NCBI GenBank assembly: GCA_938038975.1
Contig: CALHVP010000212.1
Location: forward strand, 1-34,459
Reading direction: 5' to 3'
DNA: 34,459 nucleotides
Origin: an uncultured Maribacter sp.
Lineage (GTDB): Bacteria > Bacteroidota > Bacteroidia > Flavobacteriales > Flavobacteriaceae
Positions 28,273 to 34,459 of the stretch are shown one piece after another. Position numbers and translations under genes: made by a program. Within the stretch, counting starts at the first letter, position 1; every line of letters begins with the position of its first letter. Under the pieces are notes generated by a model that worked only from the letters and a program-made list of their open reading frames with translations, did not search any database and was not told the origin of the DNA.

Positions 28273-28593
28273 TTAGTTCTTTAGTGCCCGTATACCTCCA
28301 TTTAGATCATAGACTTCTTCAAAACCAATGTCCATAAGTTCTTCTCTAGCGATCTTGCTACATTGTCCGGTCTGGCAATAAATAAATATAGGCTCGTTCC
28401 TATCAAAACATTCGAATGAATTTTCAAATATCTTAAGTGTAAAAAAATCTATGTTAATGGCATTATATAAATGCCATTGGTGATACGCCGAACATGTTCT
28501 AAGGTCTATTAATTGAACCGCACTATTAAAAACGGCAATTATAAATTCTGCCGCGTCTAGGGATTTTCCAATGGGGGATTTGGGGGGCATCAT
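28273..28593 (-). CDS. Rhodanese-like single-domain protein
   Basis: IFIYCQTGQCSKIAREELMDIGFEEVYDLNGGIRALKN. Start MMPPKSPIG chosen over the longer ORF, which spans a terminator-like hairpin. Confidence 0.82.
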   Translation of the reverse strand: MMPPKSPIGKSLDAAEFIIAVFNSAVQLIDLRTCSAYHQWHLYNAINIDFFTLKIFENSFECFDRNEPIFIYCQTGQCSKIAREELMDIGFEEVYDLNGGIRALKN

Positions 28594-28619
28594 AGTCAAT
28601 AATACTAAAAAGTTGTAGT

Positions 28620-28658
28620 AAAAAAGGGAGCGGCTAAAAAAACCTACCCACTCCCCAA
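28620..28658 (-). terminator. Terminator-like hairpin in the rhodanese 5' leader
   Basis: Minus strand: GGGGAGTGGGTAGGtttttttaGCCGCTCCC then TTTTTT. Confidence 0.5.
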
Positions 28659-28794
28659 CAATCAATAAACAAAAAACTCCTTTACATTACTTATAGTTGC
28701 CATAGCATATTAGCGTTCTCCAAAAGTTCTCTCTACACGTCATCCACAGTTCCAATTATATTTGTGTAAATATACTTTTGAGATAGCTGTCTTA

Positions 28795-28810
28795 TGTAAA
28801 CTAGTTTACA
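28795..28810. promoter_or_regulatory. Variant Crp/Fnr-type palindrome TGTAAACTAGTTTACA
   Basis: Perfect 16-bp palindrome (TGTAA-N6-TTACA); minus -7 TATATTTA at 28767-28774, 32 bp away. Confidence 0.65.
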
Positions 28811-28964
28811 GATAAAATGTTTTTTTATCGTAAGAACCTCTTATTTTAAAGAAAATATTAGGAATAAATTAGGAAGTATAAAGCAAAGAAGGTAAAGATT
28901 TATATACAGATTCCCCCTTCATCGTAATGACAAAAAGTGAGGAATGAAGATTAGAAAACCGTAT

Positions 28965-29627
28965 CTATAGTTTTAAAATTTTTATATAGTTGCGCCCAAT
29001 TTTTAGTTGCCCCATATTTTCCCATTTTTTCAATAGGCGTGAAACGGCGACCCTAGAAGTATTCAACTCATGGGCCATTTTTTGATGCGTTGTATAAATA
29101 ATCTTGCTTTTTGACAAATGCACTTTATCGCTGAGATATTTCCGCAATCGCTTTTCTATATTTGAAAAAGCAAAACTCTCCACAACTTCCAATAATCCAC
29201 TTATTCGATATTGGTAATTGTCGATAACAAATTGACGCCAACCCTTATACTTAATTAACCATTCCTCCATATTCTGCGTGGGTATCAATATTAGTTTGCA
29301 GTCAGTTTCTGCAATTACCCTAATCTCGCTTTTAACATTTCTGGTGCCGATGACAAGTGCATTAGCGCAGGTGTCACCATGGCTCAAATAATATAGCAAT
29401 AATTCGTTTCCCTCGCTATCATCTGTCAATACCTTTAAAACTCCAGATATTACCAAGGGAATGGATTTGATATAATCCCCGATTTCTAAAAGTTTTCCAC
29501 CTTTTGAAATCTCTTTATAAACGCCCTCTGTTTGAATATCATGCATCAAGGCATCTTCAAATTCATAGCCATTGTGCTCAATGAGCTGTTTGACCATATA
29601 TATATTTTCTAACGTATTGAATCCCAT
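28965..29627 (-). CDS. Crp/Fnr family transcriptional regulator
   Basis: cNMP-fold N-terminus (KGGKLLEIGDYIKSIPLVISGVLKVLTDDSEGNELLLYYLSHGDTC) and Crp HTH (THQKMAHELNTSRVAVSRLLKKWENMGQLKIGRNYIKIL). Confidence 0.92.
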   Translation of the reverse strand: MGFNTLENIYMVKQLIEHNGYEFEDALMHDIQTEGVYKEISKGGKLLEIGDYIKSIPLVISGVLKVLTDDSEGNELLLYYLSHGDTCANALVIGTRNVKSEIRVIAETDCKLILIPTQNMEEWLIKYKGWRQFVIDNYQYRISGLLEVVESFAFSNIEKRLRKYLSDKVHLSKSKIIYTTHQKMAHELNTSRVAVSRLLKKWENMGQLKIGRNYIKILKL

Positions 29628-29855
29628 TTTAAATTATATAATCACAAATCCGTCAGGTTAAATTGGAATAGCGTTATTTTTACAAGTGCTTAACAAATAA
29701 ATATAATTCTGACAGGTCTCATCTTTTGAAAGTGCATTTTAGATTCTAACCAAGGTAAATCCAAAAAGAAAAAAACACCCCCAACCCTAACCTAATTACA
29801 TGGACGCATTTCGGTAATGGAAGAGGGCATTTTGGAAAGCTAACCGTATTTAAAA

Positions 29856-30320
29856 TCAAGCTATTTCTATAACTTTTGGTGGACGTTTTTTCGCTTCTTC
29901 CTTTTTAACCAGTTTAAAACTCAAGATACCATCCTTATATTTGGCTTTAATTGCTTCTTCTTTTACACTTTCGGGTAATTGCAGTGATCGCTCAAAGGAG
30001 TTGTAACTAAATTCACGACGAGTATAATTATCGTCCTTTTCTTCTTCTGAATGTTCTTTTTCTGCAGTGATATTCAGACAGCCGTCTTCAATGGTTACGT
30101 TGAAGTCTTTTTTGCCAAAACCGGGAGCGGATAGCTCAATCTCGAAATCATCGTCCGTTTCTTTAATATTCAATGCAGGTTGGGAGGTGTTTCCGTTCCA
30201 AAAGGTATCTGGCAACATATTCCTTACCCATCTGCGATTATCGAAAAAATCATCCATATCAAAGAAATCCTGTGTGCTCAGATTTCCAAAAGGTCTTCTT
30301 CTAAATTTTACTAGTGACAT
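29856..30320 (-). CDS. Hsp20 family small heat-shock protein
   Basis: QPALNIKETDDDFEIELSAPGFGKKDFNVTIEDGCLNITAEKE...FERSLQLPESVKEEAIKAKYKDGILSFKLVKKE. Confidence 0.95.
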   Translation of the reverse strand: MSLVKFRRRPFGNLSTQDFFDMDDFFDNRRWVRNMLPDTFWNGNTSQPALNIKETDDDFEIELSAPGFGKKDFNVTIEDGCLNITAEKEHSEEEKDDNYTRREFSYNSFERSLQLPESVKEEAIKAKYKDGILSFKLVKKEEAKKRPPKVIEIA

Positions 30321-30398
30321 AATGTTCTAATTTATAGGTTATACAATAATTAAATTTATTTACATTACGAAAATACAATAGCGTAAAGGCTTTGAAAA

Positions 30399-30410
30399 TG
30401 ACCTCCGTCA
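30399..30410. promoter_or_regulatory. TGA-N6-TCA operator (TGACCTCCGTCA)
   Basis: Centre 30404.5; minus -7-like TATTTTCG at 30368-30375 (33 bp); upstream of hsp20. Confidence 0.75.
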
Positions 30411-30454
30411 GTATGACTTTTTTTTTGCTTAGTTCGTTACTATATATATATATG

Positions 30455-31132
30455 CTACTGCAAAGGTATAATCCGTTCGAATTCGGTACAGGAAGTATCG
30501 AATAATAGGCGATTCTCTAAGATTTTTTCAAATTCTTCTTTTGTGGGTTTTATCAATATTTGGCTTTCTTTATTGTTTTTTTTTGCCAAGGTACCAACAG
30601 GCGTAATGAAATTGAGGTCAGTGAGGTTTTCAGGAAGTTCTGCACGTGCGAGAGAGATAATTCCTTCACCTTTATTAGAAACAACCCATACGCCCCATGC
30701 ATCTTCATCGTATTTTGTATTGAGTATCAAGTGACCCTTAAAGGGTTTTAGTACTTGGCCTTGGCGAATGGCAAAAATGGTATCTCTTAAAGTAACCGAA
30801 GTGATAAGGGTATCTGCCTTTCTTTCAATCGGAAAGGATTGTTCCCAACTAGTTACGTACAACCTGTTATTTTGAAGTTGGAGCTCGGGGTCGGCTTCTA
30901 TTTCCTCAGCTGTCAAACGTACTGAAAGCTCCTTTCTTTTAATAAATGACTTGTTGTCTACAACTAGAGAAACACTATCAGCCTTACACCAAAAAATTCC
31001 CTGATAGGACTTAGGAATATTCAAAATTGGTTCAATACCGACAGGTTGCGGTTCCCCAAAGACCACTGGAGGTTGGCACGAGTGTAAAATACAGAAAAAA
31101 GCAAAACATAGAATTAATCTGAACATATTCAT
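30455..31132 (-). CDS. Lipoprotein of unknown function
   Basis: MNMFRLILCFAFFCILHSCQPP lipobox; 225 aa. Confidence 0.65.
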   Translation of the reverse strand: MNMFRLILCFAFFCILHSCQPPVVFGEPQPVGIEPILNIPKSYQGIFWCKADSVSLVVDNKSFIKRKELSVRLTAEEIEADPELQLQNNRLYVTSWEQSFPIERKADTLITSVTLRDTIFAIRQGQVLKPFKGHLILNTKYDEDAWGVWVVSNKGEGIISLARAELPENLTDLNFITPVGTLAKKNNKESQILIKPTKEEFEKILENRLLFDTSCTEFERIIPLQ

Positions 31133-31498
31133 TTTAAATAATTAAAGTTAAATAACCTTTCCTTCGCTCGTTTCGTTATTTTAACCAAACTAAGGGATGA
31201 CGTATGGATTTAGGTAATGAAGATTTCAAAGTTCGCTAGATCTAAGGAAGTTAATCTACCGAAGCCTTATAAATTCCTGTACCATGTGCTCTAATCTTTC
31301 CATAACCAATCTTTCTGCTTACTATCTTTCGATCGTTTGTACATTAAGTTGGATTAAACTTCTGTTTTAAGGACTAACACTAATAAACCTATTCCTTCAA
31401 ATATCTACGACTGCGCTCAAACTGATATTTGCTATACCATCAATTTTAGTTGTGTGAATGTATTCTTTGCTTAAAAAGTTTACATAGGAGGGTAATCC

Positions 31499-32653
31499 TT
31501 AATATCGATATAGTGCATTTACTTTTGAATACCGGTTTGGCATTTCATCTTTTTGCAACAGATAGACTTGGCCTCCGTTCAAAAATGTTTTTACCGCCGC
31601 CATGTTCAACAAGGAAACACTTGTAGGAAGCGGCTCCTCATCTATACGCACATGCCTTTTTTCTAAATCGTATATCCCCCAAATATCTGCTTGATTCTCT
31701 ATGAAAAGTGTATCGATTTTACCTTCTAAGGCAGCCGGTAAAACTTGTTTTATTTCGGAGGTTGTCCTACCCGTCCCCTCATATTGCTTAAAAAGACCCA
31801 TCTTTTCCTTACGCTCGGCATCAAATAATGGTTCCACTTTTTCCCAAGCCATTTCGTGAAGTAGAAATTTATCAGTTTCCGAAAGGTTACAGGAAATAGG
31901 GCGATCAAACAAATTCTTATAACTATTTTCCTTTTTATATATTGAAAACAAATACTCTTGGGTAGCAATTAGCATAGGAGGGTTCTGATCGCTTAACAGG
32001 GTGATAAGGCCTTTGTTCACAGCCCTGAAATATCTGGCCAATTCATTCTTTCTATCACGATCGGATTCTGCATGGCCATGGTACAAGGTCCTACCCCGCT
32101 CATCGGCATGGCTTTTGTACTGCAGGCTTTTCGGTTCATGGTCATAACCTACGCGTTCTTCCAAACGGGCAGGAATAATATCGTCGATGTTTACCTTGGT
32201 AACAGTATGACGCGTGTTTTGGTAAAGGTTGATGCTCTCCAGTTCCAATGCCAGCACGTAAAACATGCCATCTCCTGTGAACATGGGCAATAGCGACTTT
32301 AGGTAAAAACCGTTAGCTATATAGTTAAACTCCTTAAAATATATCGGTAGGGTATACGTTTCAAAAATAGCATCTGAACGGAAAATTGCTAACCCATCTA
32401 ATCGGTGTCGCCAGAATTCACTGTCGCCCAGTAATTCTTCAATGGGAGCTAACAATGCATCGATTTTCCTTGGTCCCATTTCTTCCAGAGCTAATTTTTT
32501 CTTTACCACTTTCAACTGGTTTTTCAATTTTATTAGATCTTTCCCCTGTAAAACTTCTTCCCCTAAACGGTATGTGGGTATAAAAATAGAGATGCAGGTT
32601 TCACTGTGAACGGCATCCAACCTTTCAATATCATTTTTTGTAATCAATTCCAT
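31499..32653 (-). CDS. baeRF (bacterial archaeo-eukaryotic release factor-like) family protein
   Basis: SIFIPTYRLGEEVLQGKDLIKLKNQLK...LEEMGPRKIDALLAPIEELL...FWRHRLDGLAIF and C-terminal QVYLLQKDEMP resemble eRF1-like bacterial proteins. Confidence 0.65.
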   Translation of the reverse strand: MELITKNDIERLDAVHSETCISIFIPTYRLGEEVLQGKDLIKLKNQLKVVKKKLALEEMGPRKIDALLAPIEELLGDSEFWRHRLDGLAIFRSDAIFETYTLPIYFKEFNYIANGFYLKSLLPMFTGDGMFYVLALELESINLYQNTRHTVTKVNIDDIIPARLEERVGYDHEPKSLQYKSHADERGRTLYHGHAESDRDRKNELARYFRAVNKGLITLLSDQNPPMLIATQEYLFSIYKKENSYKNLFDRPISCNLSETDKFLLHEMAWEKVEPLFDAERKEKMGLFKQYEGTGRTTSEIKQVLPAALEGKIDTLFIENQADIWGIYDLEKRHVRIDEEPLPTSVSLLNMAAVKTFLNGGQVYLLQKDEMPNRYSKVNALYRY

Positions 32654-32713
32654 GTCTAAATATTTTCACAATACTATTTCAGCCAAATTAACAGGAGTAT
32701 AACTTTTAGAGAA

Positions 32714-32725
32714 TGACATAGGTCA
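32714..32725. promoter_or_regulatory. TGA-N6-TCA operator (TGACATAGGTCA)
   Basis: Centre 32719.5; minus -7-like TTAATTTG at 32684-32691 (32 bp); upstream of the baeRF gene. Confidence 0.7.
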
Positions 32726-32929
32726 GTACCGTATTTATTAGAACAATATTTACGAAATGAACTCAATGAAAAACGATAATCACAGTGGATAGGGCGGTCA
32801 AAGTGAGCCACCTCGGGCGGATGAAAGTGAGGATAGCAAATCAGTTGCTCAAAATCAATTCTATAGAGGTTTAAAATTACTGTTTATTTATTAGTTTTTT
32901 ACGTGACCTTCTCCCGATACCTCGAACAT

Positions 32930-34090
32930 ACATGTAAGGTAAAGCTAGAGGTTATATGGATGCTAAGGGGACTAAGGCCATCGGCAAGAAAAATAGCCGA
33001 CTTCAGAAAGAACAATGCCAAGGGCTTCAAGATGGCGTTCAGGGATTTCGTAGTCCTGCTCAAGGACTGGGACCTGGTATAGGGCGAGACCATTGCTAGA
33101 CTCCTTCAAGATAAGGGCCCAGAACGCGCTCAAGAACAATTTCATCCAGAAGAAGATAGATCGCCACATCGATTATATTGACCGCAAAATCCAAGAGTAC
33201 TAAGAACAACTGGAACAAGGCGACGATGATATCAACCAAGATATGATCCAGGACAAGATTGCCTATCAGGAGTCCAAACAAGAAAAATACCACAGCATAT
33301 AAAAACTATTGAAAGAAAGCGGTGAAAGACAGATCAGCCTTCCCGATTCCGATGCAAAGGCAGTGGTACTGCACCGCAACATCGTAAACGTGGGCTACAA
33401 TGTGCAGGCCAGATGCGACGAAAAACATAAACTCTTCGTCAACAAGGATACCTAGACCGTAAACGATACGAATGCACTCTCGCCCATGGCATTGGATACC
33501 AAAAACGACTTTTGGACGTCGAACATATGAAAACCCTTACCGATAAGGGATATACCACCGCCAAACATCTGGAGATATGTACCAACAACGGGATAACACC
33601 ATACACCTGCCCAAAGATAAATTCCTCCCAACACAACGGACCCTATCCCATGGTTGATTTCGTACACGATACCGAAAAGGACAACTATACCTATCCCGAC
33701 GGCCAAATACTTGCAATCAACATAACCGTTTACGACAATGTGGGGCACAGGGTCAAACATTACAAGAACCGACAGGCCTGCAAGGTATGCACTTTAAGAC
33801 ATTTATGCACCAAGAACAAAAACGGACGCTTAATAGAATGTTCCATTTACCAAGAGGCATTGGAAGAAAACAAAACAAGGGTGCAAGAAAATCCAGAATA
33901 TTATAGGCTAAGGCAACAAATAACAGAACATCAGTTCGGTACTTTAAAAGACAATGGGGCTTCACCTATACATTGATGAGAGGAAAACAAAATGTACTCT
34001 CGGAGGTGAATCTGATAATGATATGCTACAATCTAAAAAGACTTGTTTCCATTGTTGACCCAAAAGTATTGAAAGACAGGATGAAACAGC
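32930..34090 (+). pseudogene. Decayed IS1182-like (DDE) transposase
   Basis: KNNFIQKKIDRHIDYIDRKIQEY*EQLEQ..., VVLHRNIVNVGYNVQARCDEKHKLFVNKDT*, TDKGYTTAKHLEICTNNGITPYTCPKINSS, CKVCTLRHLCTKNKNGRLIECSIYQEALEENKTRVQENPEYYRLRQQITEHQFGTLK. Several stops and frameshifts; outer boundaries uncertain. Confidence 0.75.
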
Positions 34091-34377
34091 TCCAACTTAA
34101 ATTATCAGGCCCATTAGGCCTCTTTCAAGCCATTATATGCCACTTTCTATTTCAACAAAATCTTTGCCATCCACGAAAAATCATCTGTAAAACCCCAGGT
34201 ACATGGCTATAAATCAAAACCAATCACTTGTTTTTATTCAACACAGGGTTTCTGCGCAGACTACTGTTTTGCTACATATTGACCCGTCCTGAAATATGTA
34301 TACAAAAAATCAACAATAATTACCTACATGTAAATAGGCCAGCTTAGGGACGTAAGTCCTAATTTTTTTGAGATAAT

Positions 34378-34402
34378 AGCGAGTGAAACGAAGTTTCACG
34401 CT
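34378..34402. repeat. Short inverted repeat
   Basis: AGCGaGTGAAAC-GAA-GTTTCAC-GCT. Confidence 0.5.
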
Positions 34403-34459
34403 GCAAGTCCCAAATCCTTACCAAACTAATCTGCTAGCGAGGTATCAAAGTACTTTTTT

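Noticed and set aside
29710-29721. TGACAGGTCTCA upstream of the Crp/Fnr gene as an autoregulatory site
   Set aside because: Inner bases do not fit TGAY-N4-RTCA and I see no -7 box at the usual 33-bp distance.
30439-30452. TATATATATATA run upstream of Hsp20 region
   Set aside because: Simple AT-rich low-complexity repeat between genes; no functional support.
31218-31228. TGAAGATTTCA upstream of the 30455-31132 lipoprotein
   Set aside because: Spacer is 5 rather than 6 bases; too weak to call despite a CAAACTAA box near the expected position.
1-34459. CRISPR arrays, tRNA or rRNA genes, classical toxin-antitoxin or phage-defence cassettes
   Set aside because: No regularly spaced direct repeats, no tRNA-like cloverleaf seen by eye and no cas, restriction or toxin signatures among the ORFs.

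Overview
AT-rich Bacteroidota-type window (probably Flavobacteriia, inferred from TAnnTTTG -7 promoter boxes and protein character). It is an accessory stress/dormancy-like island bounded and interrupted by decayed insertion sequences. Gene content: DUF2267 protein, two universal stress proteins plus a decayed third, small secreted/membrane proteins, LOG-family protein, HtrA/DegP protease, PPOX-type FMN protein, AhpD/CMD protein, second-type FtsH, HdeD-like pseudogene, CheB-CheR-PAS fusion with PAS histidine kinase and response regulator, two paralogous triple-BON proteins, ExoIII, stand-alone LigD polymerase domain, erythromycin-esterase family protein, sigma-like protein, P2-type cation ATPase, rhodanese, Crp/Fnr regulator, Hsp20 and a baeRF/eRF1-like protein. 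The main discovery is a recurrent dyad, mostly TGAY-N4-RTCA (14 copies listed), upstream of nearly every transcription unit. In most copies its centre lies 33 bp from the centre of a TAnnTTTG-like -7 box, i.e. about -41 from the predicted start, a class-II Crp/Fnr activator geometry. One copy drives no ORF; it precedes a ~130-nt stretch ending in a strong terminator, a candidate Crp/Fnr-activated small RNA. The gene set resembles the mycobacterial DosR dormancy regulon functionally, but with a different regulator type. All calls are by eye; no database search was run.
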